From Saccoglossus kowalevskii (Eukaryota > Hemichordata > Enteropneusta > Harrimaniidae): a stretch of 64,000 nt of DNA. The first letter of the stretch is position 1. Every line of letters begins with the position of its first letter. The translations under genes were made by a program, and so were the position numbers. The stretch is taken from the NCBI RefSeq assembly GCF_000003605.2, contig NW_003155237.1:108787-172786 (forward strand), in the 5' to 3' direction. The notes beneath the pieces are model-generated. The model was given only the letters and a program-made list of their open reading frames with translations. It made no database searches and had not been told where the DNA came from. Of the stretch, positions 9,613-24,600 are shown piece after piece.

Positions 9613-12600
9613 GTAAGTATATAAGACAAACCATGTAAATCATGTTGCTTGAAAAAACAGTTTTTATTACATGCTCAGTTGTTTTCTCTCCTTTGGGAAC
9701 TCATTCATCTAGAGGGAGTTGACCTATAGTGTCTAGCACCAATTCTCTACCTAGTCACTTTACAGTTTGGACTGACCAATTTCCAACTATATGAAGTGCC
9801 TACCATAAACAGAGATACCAGTACCCAATGATGTCCTTTCATATTCTAACTCAAAACTAACAACAGATTTACAGCTCTGTTCTTTTCACACTAGTTTTGA
9901 TTCAGTTCTATTGGCTTTATACAGTTGGCATGATGACCCTATAGTGTATAGAAAGAAAAGAATATAGAGAAATGACTTTGAGTCACTGCTATCTCAATGA
10001 ATTTACTATCAAAAATCACCAGGGTAGAAAATTCCCCACACTGCACCAAGCCATTAAGAAATCATTAAATAAATCTTGTAAACATTTATTGAAAATCCCT
10101 AGCTTAACATTTCTTAGATAACAAAAATATAGTTGTTCCCCTCCATGAATTCTGTTGTTTACTTGGCGTCTTCAAAAAAATTATATCTATGCATGCACAT
10201 TGGGCAGGAAAACCAGAGTGCCAAAAGAAATACCCCGGTAGTACACTATTTGTTTTTAAATGTCCCTATGGAAACAGAATAAATAACTTTATTAGCATAC
10301 TTACGTATTTCTAGAAGAAAATTCACACCTAGTATTACATTCTTTGGACATCTTTTTCAGTATATACATTTGAAAAGTGGAAAATAATGTAATCAATGTT
10401 TGACAAGATTGCTTTGTTGTTGTTTGAGGTTTGTTATTTTTTTAAAATGACCCTCTTCTTCCTGTTTATTTTTTTTATTTGTTGTAGGTGGAGTTGTAGT
10501 TTGCTATTTGCTAACATTTTTCTGAATATTTTCTCATCAAAGACATTTCTTATTTGTGAATCAAATGATTAAAAAAAAAATAGCTTCACTATAAATGCAC
10601 ACAAGATGTTGCTGTATTAAATGCATGTGCTTCTAGTGGAGCACATATGGTAGCGATACCGGTAGTTTATAGCTATAGTCAAATTTAATGGCTATCATTA
10701 AAGGTGTATCTACCAGTCTTTGTAGTTGTCTTCACCTTAGACAATTGTAACTTTGATGGCATTGTTATTACCATAGTGAAAAGAAGAAAAAGAAAGCCAG
10801 GTATATTTAAACAACGATGACATTAAATGATGTAGCATTTTTAGTAGACTTTGCTGTTTTCTTGACACAGTTGACATGGTTCTAGGCTTTAGATTGTATC
10901 TGGTTGGTTCTAGTAAAGGATTCTAAGTTTTAGATTGTATCTGGTTGGTTCTAGTCGAGGATTCTAGGCTGTAGATTATATCTGGTTGGTTCTAGTCAAG
11001 GATTCTAGGCTGTAGATTGTATCTGGTTGGTTTGAGCCAAGGATTCTAGGCTATACCGGTAGATTGTATCTGGTTGGTTTGAGCCAAGGATTCTAGGCTT
11101 TAGATTATATCTGGTTGGTTTGAGCCAAGGATTCTAGGCTGTAGATGTTTCTGGATGGATCTAGTCAAGGATTCTAGACTGTAGATATGTATCTGTTTGG
11201 TTCTAGTCAAGGACTCTAGCCTGTAGATATGTATGTATCTGGTTGGTTCTAGTCAAGGATTCTAAGCTATAGATTGTATCTGGTTGGTTTGAGCCAAGGA
11301 TTCTAGGCTTTAGATATGTATGTATCTGGTTGGTTCTAGTCAAGGATTCTAGGCTATACCGTTAGATTGAATCTGGTTGGTTCTAGTCAAGGATTCTAGA
11401 CTATAGATTGTATCTGGTTGGTTTGAGTCAAGGATTCTAGGCTTTAGATATGTATGTATCTGGTTGGTTCTAGTCAAGGATTCTAGGCTATACCGTTAGA
11501 TTGAATCTGGTTGGTTCTAGTCAAGGACTCTAGACTATAGATTGTATCTGGTTGGTTATAGCCAAGAATTCTAGGCTGTAAATTTTTCTGGATGGATCTA
11601 GTAAAGGAGTCTAGGCTGTAGATGTATCTGGAGACAATGCACTAGAACACACAATTGTTTATTGTTTGGTGCGTTATTGATGCTAACAACCCAAAATCTT
11701 TTTCTTTTATTACGTTATAAACTGTGACAGCCTCCTTGCCCAGTAAAACAGGCAAACCCACATGTTTTAAGAGAGCTGCTTGGTTGATGGATTTCTTTCA
11801 TGGTCACTCAGGTGTAAACATAACAGTGGTGTCAAAGTTTTCCACTTTTCATGGAGTAACACTTCAAACTCAGGACTGACAGTTCTATTTGATTTCCAAA
11901 ACACAAAAGATATTCAGTGAAGAATTCTGACAAGCAGTGGTAACAAGTGGTTAACTGCATTCAAAAGTTTATTGATTTAACTTAATGTAACATTATAATA
12001 AAACTTGAAATGAATACTTTATAAGAAATGGCAATAGGAATAAAATAGTAAAACAGAAATAGGAAAATGCTTTAAAACGACATCATAAGGTGAAATTAAA
12101 CATATTGATTACCTCAATAATGGAGTAGGGAGGAGTTATCAAGTAGAATTGTTGATGTCTAATCTTGATACATTATTATAAACTTGGTATTCCAGATTCA
12201 TTATTATTTCCTTTCTACGCTGGTACTATGGGTATATGTAAATGTCCATTGGTTACAACCGTTGTTACTTTGCATGAATTTAGTCGGGTTTATTTTAGTT
12301 TTTTTTTTTTTTTCATTTAACTCAAGAAAATGAAAAACACAACACCAAAATATTGTGTTTTCTCTTTTTTTGTATAATGCTTCTATGGTTTTTCGCGATT
12401 CAATGATTTAATGGCATTCACAAAGAAACACCCACAATTTTGCAAAAGTTGCTGTGACTACGTGCATGTATTCAATGAAATTTTCCCTGGTACAGTACAA
12501 AAATTTGTAATTTTCTGATTTTTACTTATTCATAAAAAAATTGTGAACAATTTCTCTTCTCTCAATTCTCTCTTTTTATATGAGCATACTACTAATTATT

Positions 12601-15600
12601 TAAACTAATACTCCTTGTTCATAACTACTGGTCCGTAGGCGTATTTGTATTAATCCATATTATGTAAACATAGGTAAAACCCGTGTGGCTGATCTCTGTA
12701 TGGCAAATACCCTTCACATATCACATGTGTGTAGATTCCCCCAAAATGCTAGTATTTGACTGAGAATGATCTATTTTTACAAGACATTTTTGGCTGGATT
12801 CCAGCCTGCCTGAACACAATGACAATGCTTGTAGAACTATAAAGCAGTTAACAATCCCCTGTGATCGATTGTTGCCAGTGAAATAGCTACTTTTTTATAG
12901 CAAAAAAAAAACTGATAGTGTTCATTGAATAGAAATCTTCTACAAGTATTCTTTTTACAAGATCTGTGTATTTTTCTAACCCCAATCACTGCTCTCCAAG
13001 CGTGACGGAAACAATTTTCTTAATCACACGCCTCAAATTATTTTTAACACATTGTACTCAGGGAGGACAGGAGGCGGATCTGTTATAAGGTTGGGGACAT
13101 TAAATAAAATGCGCTTGTTGGATCTAGGTTGAAATTCCTATTTGTTTCTCTCCATTGTGCAGCCATCCGTGTGTGTGTGTTTTATTGTCAAAGGATCTCA
13201 GGTGATCTCTGTGTTATTCAGACATAAGAACTGACATTAGGGGGTCATTTTAGCTTCATTTCCCAGCATGCTGGTCTGAGCACCCACTGAGGAGATAATT
13301 TTTACACAGCTTTGACTGATGTTACCAATTAAACCTGAATTTCAATTAAAGTTTAATTTAGTCAAATATGCTGTATCAGTTTAAATTCTGGTTCCTTGTG
13401 TTTTTGTAATAGTTTGTATACAGAGAAGCCTTGATAGACAATCTGCACAACAGGAACAATTGCTCTATTTATAAAGCAACTTCAGAAGCCCTACCTTGAG
13501 AAAGAATGTGTTGTATGCCCGAAGGCATGAATTCATATCAAATCTGTGTTTGGCATACTGTGCTAGTGGTGACCCTCGTATGATCATTTGGCTTAATAAG
13601 CCTGGGATTTATTTTTAAAAAAAGGTTATATCTAATTCAAAAAGTAAGCCAAACTGATAGGGTTTTACAAATCTTACGGTTTGGGCTGAGTTGAATTCAA
13701 TGATCTTACATTACTCAAAGGAGATTGCAAAGATCCCATTTACTCTTTATAGCAGTGAATAGCATGAAGTGATCTCTTTGAATTTGTGCAATGAACTCAG
13801 ACTAGTTCCCATTTATTATGATTGTAAAATTCTTTCAGATAGCCAATTTATCCTGCAAATGACCAACACCAAAAAAAGTGACGCTTCTGGACGCTTTGAC
13901 TCACCTTGAAATGTGTCGTTTCCAAGGAAACAAAATAGCTCTGACAAAGGCGTGTACAATATACAACCAGTTTACCCACTAATGACAAGCCCTAGTCAAA
14001 GGGGTTTTAATATAGCCTGTTTTACAAATAAACAAGGATTTATGGAGAATTAATTTGGAAGTAATCTCATTACTTTAAAGTAGAAGCGATGCTACCAAAT
14101 GACCGTAGTAGTTTGCGTGGACATCAGGCTCCTTGTTTACCTTGGTTAGTATTTAAATTTCACAGTGTGAAGTAAAATGAAATAATTGTATACTGAAGGC
14201 TTGTCCAAGCTTGTCTTGGTTAGCAACATTGTATATGGTGATTGTACAATGGTAACCAGGGTAATAAGATTATAGGGAGTGTTCATATTACAATTTGCAT
14301 TGCCAAGCTACCATCTTATTTGCATATAGCCGTTCACCACTACCTGTCGAGATAGTAATTGTTGTGGAATTCAATGACTATCATTATTTTTAATTATAAT
14401 ACAGTATTATTCAACTGTTGTCTGTGTTTGAGTTACACCATTTATTCATGAAATGGAGGGTTTGGGAGTTGTTATTATAGCATATACACACAGGATATTG
14501 AGGCTAGTATCATTAAATTAATTTGTAAATCAGTACAAATATGTCTCTAAGCACTTTTAATTACTTTCAAGACTTGTCTTCGTCAGCAGTCTAGAATCTA
14601 GAATTGATAAAAAAAAAAGAAATACACAGTTCATTTAACACTGGCGGAAACCTGCAGTAGTGTTCAGTTGATTGAACGCATATAAGGATCATGTTTGATC
14701 ACATTTCAATGGTTTACCTGGTAATATTCAATCAAGTACCACATTCCAAAGTCATCAATAGTGGCCTAGTGCTTTCCTTCAGACAGGTACAAATGCATGT
14801 TAAATGCTAGCAATTTGCCCATGACTATGGCCACTCACAAATAGAGCTACCGGTACTGTTATGCAAAACACCTTCCTCAGGTGTAAGACTTGACAGGTAG
14901 AGGGCTCCCTACCCCCTATGGCTACCCTGTCAGATGGTCTGTGAACTCAAACGTATTGTTTGCAGGTGACTTTCACACTATTCAGTGGCAAAGTCTGGAT
15001 AAAATCCACCAGTCTTTCTCAATGGAGAAAATCTAGTTTCAGTGCCAGGGGGATATGTAAGTGTATGGAAAGATAAACATGGAATTCTTTTCACCTGACA
15101 AGGGGTATTGATTTGTTATACAATAAAGACTGTCTGTGTATTGAGATCTTGTTCACTTTAGGTCTTGACGATACATTCATCACGAGCTGAGGTTGCCGCC
15201 TATAATAGAAATATGAACAATCACAATCTTAACCTTTTTGTCACTTTAAAATTTACTGTGTTCATGCTGAAGGATTGTTGTGTGTATCTGTAGTAAACAG
15301 ATACTTAGATAGAGTTATGGAGTCAGGATACCTGGGAGTAGGACTTTAAGGGGAGTTGTATAAAGAGCAAACATGTGCACACAAATTTATTTCAGTTATC
15401 AATCTGAAAGTGATCCTTTGACTATCAGTGGTTGACACTTCAGTGGTTGACATATTTCTGTTCTACCATATGAAATACCGGTACACCATGTTTCGCTTGT
15501 TTCACAAAATCATTGAGCATTAGGAATAAAGGGCTATAATACAAATAGTATTATGTCTGCCATTCATTCTGCAAAGTTTTCTGTCTTTGTTTGATGCAAT

Positions 15601-18600
15601 TTCCCATGATGCAATGCATGAAACAATACAAAGTCTCACACTTTTGTATTGGAGATATTGAGGAATTCACCACATGTACATATTGACTTCTCAAAAGTAT
15701 TCCTACATGAATGATTTAAGTGAAGGTAAATAAATGGTTTTCCCTGCAACATCAAATCTGCTAAAATTATAAAACCCAGTGACTATTTTCCCCTCTACAG
15801 TTAACCTCCCATTAGACAACAGTAATATCTACAAAAAGGTTAAAATTTATTACATCCATAAATATAATTAAATATATTAATAATTCCACACACACATCTT
15901 TGCACACTTTATTGACTGAGGCTGAGTTCATAAATTGCAATTGCATAAATAAATAATTAGTATAATAGTTCACATTCTATTAAAGGGTACTAATGACCTA
16001 CAATATTTATTGAAACATTCATAAATCCATGCATGAGTTTTGAATATAATTAATTGCTATTAGGCTATATGTTACCAAGTAATTAGTATAAAATATAAAT
16101 GTTTTTAAGGGGATGATCTGGATTTAGACATTTCATCCAATCAATCAATCAATCAATGAAAAGAACAGTGTGAAGTATTATTCAAAGGAGCTGATCAAAA
16201 TGTGAAAATTAGAATGCCTAAGCTAAGAAATGAGAACACTCTGTGTTTCCTATACAATGGGCAAATGACAAATTTGTTGGTTGTTTGTCCCATTTGTAAA
16301 AATTATGTTCTTCTGATTTTGGTCAGTTATTTCTTTCTCCCATGCGTTATTATTTATTTCTATACATAATATATTACATGATTGTCATGGTCTTGGTAAC
16401 TAGAATCATATTAGTGGCGATGTAAATAAAAATATATTTTGTACAATTCATGGCAATCCATAGACCTCATGACCTGGTTTTCTGGTTTTTAAATAATGAA
16501 AAGAATCAGATTTCAAGATGTATTAAATCAGGCATTACTTTGACTCTTCAGTAGTAATTTATTTGTAATTGTTTCTAATTATTTTATATTAGTAAACTTG
16601 AATTCCACTCTCATACTACACATCAAACCACATTAATCCAATGGCATGATAATTGTATTATAAATGAGCCAATCTCTGTCATCACTACATTACCTAGCTA
16701 AGTGACACTATGATATGAAATTAATGTCTTCAATATTCCATATCAGTACACAAAACTGTTTCAGAGCAAGCTGTGTTCTATATATTCTACACCACTGTTA
16801 TATTTGTGAGTCATTCAGATTCAGGTACTTTCATCACCAATTTCCTGAAAACATTTTTTTTTCTGGTTTCTAGAATGCTAATTTTTACCCCAGACATGCA
16901 TAATATTTAATCTGAAATGGGAATTAATAGAAGTTAAATAATAATTTTGTGTGTATTTTAGATTTTAACAGTGTACGATTTGAAGGAATACAGCCATGGC
17001 ATGCTAATCCTATATCTAATAGAACACAGAGGCCTGCTTAATAACAAATTACAAGGATACATGTAACTAACTGAACCTTGGAGATGACTGGGTCAATGAT
17101 GCTTGCATATATTTGTATATATAAGTACCTCAGGTTGACATGAGCAAAAAATATTACCATGATAAAAATATTTATTTAAAAAACATATTTTAAAATATAT
17201 AAATACATGTTCTAATTTTAACCCATAATATGCTTATTTCAATAAAACATGATTTTATGTCAGTAACTTTTATATGACCAAAATTGCCATTATCATTTCT
17301 ATATTTTTTTTGGCAAAATGATGTTTTATTTGTTTTCACCAGAAGAATTAGAGTAGTTTATGGAGTCTGAGTTTATAAAAAAATATATTAAATCATATAC
17401 ATAATATGTACATGTATACCGTATTTGCTCTATTTGAAGCACATTTCCAATAGAAGCATATATAACCCAATAGTTGCATTCATTGTATGCTGGATCATTC
17501 TAATATGACTTATTTTGACTATAGATACACCTTTGTCATGTGTACGTAAGCATATACACTCCTGATATTAATGTTATGCCTCCATAACATATACCTGATG
17601 TACACATATTTGACAATAAGGTCATGCATGGTAATCAAACTATTTAACCGTATATAAAATTTGATCAAGATATGCAGGTATGTATGTCCATTTTGTCCAA
17701 AATTAGAAAAGAAATTATAGAAAAATAAATATAAATATATATGGCATTCAAATATGTAAAAATTCATAGCAGCTGAGCATCTATTTAGTTTTTTTTTTAC
17801 AAAATTATTATTTTGACTACCGGTAAGTCATCAGCTGTTTCTGTTTCACCCTGAAATGAAATATTTGTTTTAAAGATTGCAAAAATGGCAGATTTTGTAT
17901 CATTTTCATTCAAATTTCATAATAATTCATGACAACCATACTGAATATTCATCTTATAACTACAAATGATTTGTCCACCATATGTTAGCAAACAAAACTG
18001 TTGAGATATGATTAGATTTGTTTATCTTCATAGGAACCAATAGTACAATCATTAATCAACATTTCCATGGATGTTTGACAAAATTTGGTTGAGTTGCCAT
18101 ACAGTTTTATTTGAACATTAGTACAAAACTGAAAACTATTTTGGAAATATGATCTTCTTCAATGGTGAACTGCTACCTTAAATTATGTTAAATACCGGTA
18201 TTTCTAGATAACAATTATAATATTTTATTTTCAGATTGAGGCCCATCGTACATAAAATAATACAGTTTTAGGATTCAACATAACAGAATGCATAATATCT
18301 GAAATGGGAATAACATATTGTGTCTTTCTAAACTCATCTGTAATTTAAATACACTGATAACTGGTATAGCAAATCTAGGTTAATGAATGCTTGTAGAAAG
18401 ATATAAATTTGTCACTATTTGGAAGTACTGTACATAATATTTTCAACCGATGTAGGTCTAGCATATATCTGTATGAAGTGAACAAGGATTTAGAAAATAT
18501 ATTTATCCCCATGTATGTAAACATTCTGAACAATGGAAAAAACATACACAGTCTCTTGGTCACAGTATAGTATTAACATATGTAAACTAAAGTCTCAAGT

Positions 18601-21600
18601 TCAAATAGTTGCCAAATAATAACCATTCAGGTGAAGTCTGAGTAGTCAGTAAATATTGGATCACCAAATAAATTGTAAAACATTATCCTTGGTCACTGTA
18701 TGAACTTTGAAATAAATTTGTCTAGAAGATTGGGGCACACACAGTTGGATAGATGGAACACAAATAAATAATTCTTGTTTTCAGACTATGCAAGGTTTTA
18801 CTTTTAACATTAGTATTTTTAACCTACATACATTATCACAGTGAGCAAGTACATGTATTACAAAGTATATACTTGTTATGATAGCCCTTCACCATGGATA
18901 CCGAATATATTGTTTATGCAACTGTTCATCAGAAATGCCTGTCTGATATTTGAACTGACAATGATCGTTAACAGTTGTTGAATAGGAATTCATGTTCAAT
19001 GTGTATGTATTAAAACGACTACATATATGGCGAGTAGGAAGGATGAGGACATTTGATACAAAGCTACAAGATAACTTAGCAGACATTTAGAGTATATTAC
19101 AGAAGACCTTTGACTCTGTTCAATTAACTGGTGGTAGTATATTGTTACCAGTGAGTAAATAAACCTCTGGCTTCTGATTGATTTGAGAATACTGGTCTAC
19201 AGTTTATTAAAATTTATGATTCTACTGACACTTCCAAGGACAGTACCAACTGCAATATCAATAATGACTTGAGTGATTTGGTGATCAATAAAGATATATC
19301 ACACTATAGTTGTCACATGATTATAGTAGATTATGGGAATTATATGGATTGCTTACAAATTAATTTGAAAGAGTTTTTAAATCATTAATGAGATTTGCCT
19401 GATTATACTTCTCAAATTTTATGGCAAATACCCATTTTATTTGTAAGCAGCTTTAGCAATATAATTTTGAGAATATATTTAATGTAGTTTGCTGGAATGG
19501 TGTTAATTGTGTATGAATAACAAAAAAATAATGCAGCAGTTGCAGCATGTAGCTAAACTCCATGTTATCAGTGGCTTATCTCTGAGAAAGTTAAGCTCCA
19601 TGGTCTCAGTGACTTATCTCTGAGAAAGTTAAGCTCCATGTTCTCAGTGACTTGTCTCTGAGAAAGTTAAGCTCCATGTTCTCAGTGACTTATCTCTGAG
19701 AAAGTTAAGCTCCATGTTCTCAGTGACTTGTCTCTGAGAAAGTTAAGCTCCATGTTCTCAGTGACTTATCTCTGAGGTAGTTATTAAAGCATAGATGGTT
19801 AAAATAACTTGTGCAAATTATTGCTACCCATTAGTTAATACATAATAATTGCTATATTATTGGTAGTGCGTGCTGTTATGTAAAATAAGTCACATTTTAA
19901 TTATCCATTTTAATGATACATAAAAATAATAGTTTGCATGCAAGACAAGTTAAGCAACAGGCAACCTAGTGTGCCTTGGCCCTCCAAATGTTGGTAAATC
20001 CCATTACTGAAACAGCAGATGGCCATCATGCTGCTTGAGTCTCAGACAGTTCAGGCTAGCTGTCCCAGCCATGCAGATACCAGTAGGCATGAAGACTCTC
20101 TGACAACTGCAGTCATCCGTATTAGAGAATTTATATTTGTAGTGGTTAACAGACTTCTCAGCTTTATGTAGACAATCAACCAAGCAGCAGTATTAAATGC
20201 AGAAAATTATAAACAAGAGATTTATCTACTTCACCTCATTATGCCAGTTTTTTCGTATATGCTATCACCATTCTTGTTGCTTAGCAACAACACAGGCCAA
20301 AGTGATGGTACATAGAGTTGATGATTCACCCAGATCATCCCAGTCGATGGTTTTTAGCAAAAGTGTTATTTTGAAAAATTTATTTTTTATAATAGATGGG
20401 GAAAAGAAACCTAAAAAGCACATCCAGTCAGTCAGACAAGCCCTTCCAGATGCCCTTGATTGTACCCACTAGATACAATTGATCATTGTCTCTTACTTGG
20501 GACCACTGCCACCTCATGTATGCAGTACATAGGGATATTCTGGTATACCAGTAAGCACAATGCACATCATCCTCTACATCAACAACTTGCAGGTGCAAGA
20601 AGACTATATTGTTTATCATCTAGCACCACTGGTGGTGTTGCCATGGAAACATTTCATCATATGATGTATCTCAGCCATTTAACCCTTATGTGGTTGAGTC
20701 AATGTAAAAGTACATGGAGCTGACAAGTTTAAAATAAATTCTACCATGTGCACGTACACCACCCAAGATGTCCTGGCGTCATTAAATGCTGGCTTATAGA
20801 TTAGACTTTATACGGTATACTGTAAACATGTTAATTATTCGCTGGTTTTTAATCTTGCTATTTTCATTGATAAGTAAAATCCGCTAAATGAAATCTACAT
20901 TAAAGTGTAGAATAACAATTTCCTGCCAAGTTCACGAACTTAAAACCCAGTGAATTGCTCAAAACATCAAAATAGTGAAATTAATGCCAGTGAAAATAAA
21001 TGGTTTTGCAGTACCTACGGTATATACCAGCATGTCTGCATGTTAATGATATCCCTTGATTGCACACCAAACAACAGTATAAATATACTGACCATGCATG
21101 ATTCACTCATGATGTCAATCAAATACCATCTTGCACTGGTTACTCTCTGGTGGAAATTTGAAAGTGAGATTATTGATGGTTTTAGGGAAAATAATAATAA
21201 CCACTTTTAATCTGTGCACAGCAGGTGCAACATTGTCTGTTGTGATTTTGTGTTTTCCAAATCTGCAAGAAATCTCTTGTCAGTTGAACTTGTGTCGGTG
21301 ATTTAATTGTTATTTCAACATTCCAATGCCTTGGGCACCCTTCCCAATGACTAATGTCTGGCTATTATCCCTTCTACTATATCCCCCATTTTGGAGGTTG
21401 GCATTATAAACTTAACTACTGACAGGAGACAAATGTTTCAAACTTTGCTTGTCAGATTGCAATCAGAATTTGACTATAACAAAAATGTGGTGACAATTTA
21501 AATAAAGGTGAGGCATCCATTTTTGTCTTAATGTAATACCCATACTTTTGTAAAATAAAGATTCCATCAGAAATGAAAAATATTAGAAAACTATTCACAT

Positions 21601-24600
21601 ATATGTGTATTTACTTTCAAGTAGAGATTCAGACATTATTAAAAATGTAGCTGATATATACAAAAGACAGGCCTTTAAACTAATATTTGCATATGTCTTT
21701 TATTAACTTTACGTTAAATGGCCTGTGTAAAATTAAAGTTATTATTATTATATTTTTCTCCAATATTAATCTGTGAAGTATGCACACATTTTATGGTGCA
21801 GTTATCAATTTCCATCTCATTTACTAAATGTTACAGTGTTTAAATTAACTCCATTGACAGTCACATGCTTTTATCATTTCATCTGTCATATATATATATT
21901 ATAGTTGATATGTAAGTATTGCTATTTAGGTCACTTGTCATTCTGCTTTATTATGTATTACAGCATAATGTGTTGACATTCTGACTCGTGTTAAACGGAT
22001 CACGAGCTGATATGTTAAGTTCTGCAAGCTTTCATGATATCAGCTTTTATTATTATTAAGGCGTTCCTCATTTTTTTCTGTGCACTCTCCATGCAGCAGC
22101 TATATAGAATTTCAAATTCCAATGCGGTTACCTCATTGCTATATACCATATGTATATGTACCATGTTGTTTTCCTATGATTCCAATTTAAATGTTTGACC
22201 TTTTCAAGTCAATGACCTTACCAGCCAGGTTTCATATCATTCTTATTAAATTTGTGTTAATTGTGTGTTTATGCCTAGTCACATGCACAGTAGCATATGT
22301 ATGGTACTGAATAAGTTTACCTAATTACACAGCATTGGCTTGTTGCTTTTCTGCTTTCAATATATGTTACATGTACCTGCTTATCTGTTTTCACATCTCT
22401 TAAGTATCACTGGGGTACTGCTTGTATGCAGGTGCTACATTAAAATACAATAAATAAGAACAAATTTTGCTGCCTGGTGTTTTTTTAACGCTGATGCATC
22501 TATACACTACAAGTATAAATGCATTGTAGTTAAAATCTTTAAATTGTGAACTTAAATATGCCTTATTTTGTGTCATGCAGTGAGTACTTTGTTTTTATGA
22601 CATAATTAGTTTTGTTTGTTTGTTGAGAAAATTGCACTTTTCTTAATGGTTCTGTTATAGCTTTTAACAGGAAAAGCATTATATTAATATCCATTTTGAC
22701 AGGAAATTAGAACAAAACTCAGAAACTTATGATATATCTACTACTACATTTTAGTAGAGATCTGGGAGTTTTACTTTTGTGAACTTGTGTATGCCTGTAT
22801 TATCATAACAATTTACAATTTATATACATTAATTATATCTACCTGAATATGGATTCAGATTTAGATTTACTTTGTCTTTTATATGTGGCCACAGTGTCAG
22901 AACATGGAGGTAAAAGATTTTCACATCGAAGGTCAGAATTACATGGCTATCAATTTTATTCATTCATAATACAAGATATTAAAATTTGATTTAGCAGTGT
23001 TAATTGAATTATCACTTAATTTCTTAATTGCTCTTTGTCTTTCTTGCTCACTCTGGTTTTAAAACTTGTTCATCTATCCATGGTACAACACACATAGAAA
23101 TGACTGACATGTATGGTGTCATGTGACTTGACATGCACTTTTCTTCACCCTTATTTGAACCTAGTATTATATTTGCAATGAATGGGATTCTCTAACAACG
23201 ATGTGATCAATTACAGTAAAATCTGTATTAGAAGCTGCATCCAATTCATTCATTCTGAATAATTATGAACCAAAATTTTAACGATTTCTCATATGTGTAA
23301 ATACTCAAATAGAAGCCGCACCCCCTCTGTTGCATTGTACCGTTTTAATAGACACCACGGTTTTTAATACAACAATAGAATAATATTGAGAGTGAATGTC
23401 AAAAAACACTCTGTACATCTACACAGGCTTCCTGTCCGACTGCAAAACACATGTATATCCTGTTGATGAAAATTATGTATAAATTATAATAATAGTACCG
23501 TACATTCAGTCAATATTCATAATATGAAGTGAAATTGTGTGAGTTCATAATAGATACCCTTACATTTGTTGGAATATTTTATTTTAATAATAAATTGTTG
23601 ATACTACTTGTCCCCATTATTTATTAAGAATACCATATATAGCATTAACGAGAGAAATTAAATGTGTCACAGTAACCTTTGAACTTTGTGTACAATATAC
23701 ACTGTAAGGGGTCATAATTTGCATATATCCACCAGGTATATATATTATACCGGGTATATAAATACACACACATGTTGTAACACAGAATATGACTATTATT
23801 ATTGTGTGGTCTTGTCATCGATCAGTCAGAATTTATGAAAAATGATACTACATTAGTTATATTGCTATTAGGTTTCAAGTATTTATTATATTGCCAACAT
23901 TATTGTAGCCAAATTATCAGTACATATTGCATTTAAATTACAGTACATTGCATTTTTTTTCAATTAAATTATTAGTACTATATATATCAGCCCAGTTATC
24001 AGGGTGTTTATATATTTTACAGGTGTGTATATCAATACACACACTGTGTGAACCTGAATTTACCATTTACAGTTATTGAAATGTCATCTGAACTTTATAA
24101 GATAAATTACATTCCTAAGCCAATAGATTTTGTCATTTTTTCTCATGCTGTTATATCATGTTTCATAATGGTTTTATGCTTCACTGTATCCTACCTCAAA
24201 ATGATTGTTATGTTAATTTGATTGAAAATTAGTAAATTGTGTGGGTGGTGGTGACTCATGAATACAGCAGACATGGAAATATTGACAGTCAATATTACTG
24301 ACATAATACTTAAAATATATACCAGGAAATTGTTAAGTTTGCTTGTAATACATGTATGATGCAACATGGTATATTTGTGATGTACAAAAATCTATTCTGC
24401 TAAAAATACAATCTTCACAGCACCATATTGAATGAGTTTATGCAAGAAATGCAAACTAAGGTACTATCAAGCACAGAATTAACATCAATGGAGAGAGTCC
24501 ATTGTTGTTTATCCTGATTATATACCATCCATATGTATATATGATGTAATTCAATGAATGAGATATTTCCATATGTTGCCTATTAAAGGGCCACAGTCAC

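Noticed and set aside
20197-20472. 91-codon plus-strand frame in intron 1
   Set aside because: ATG-started but no donor in phase with nesprin and no recognised family; treated as chance.
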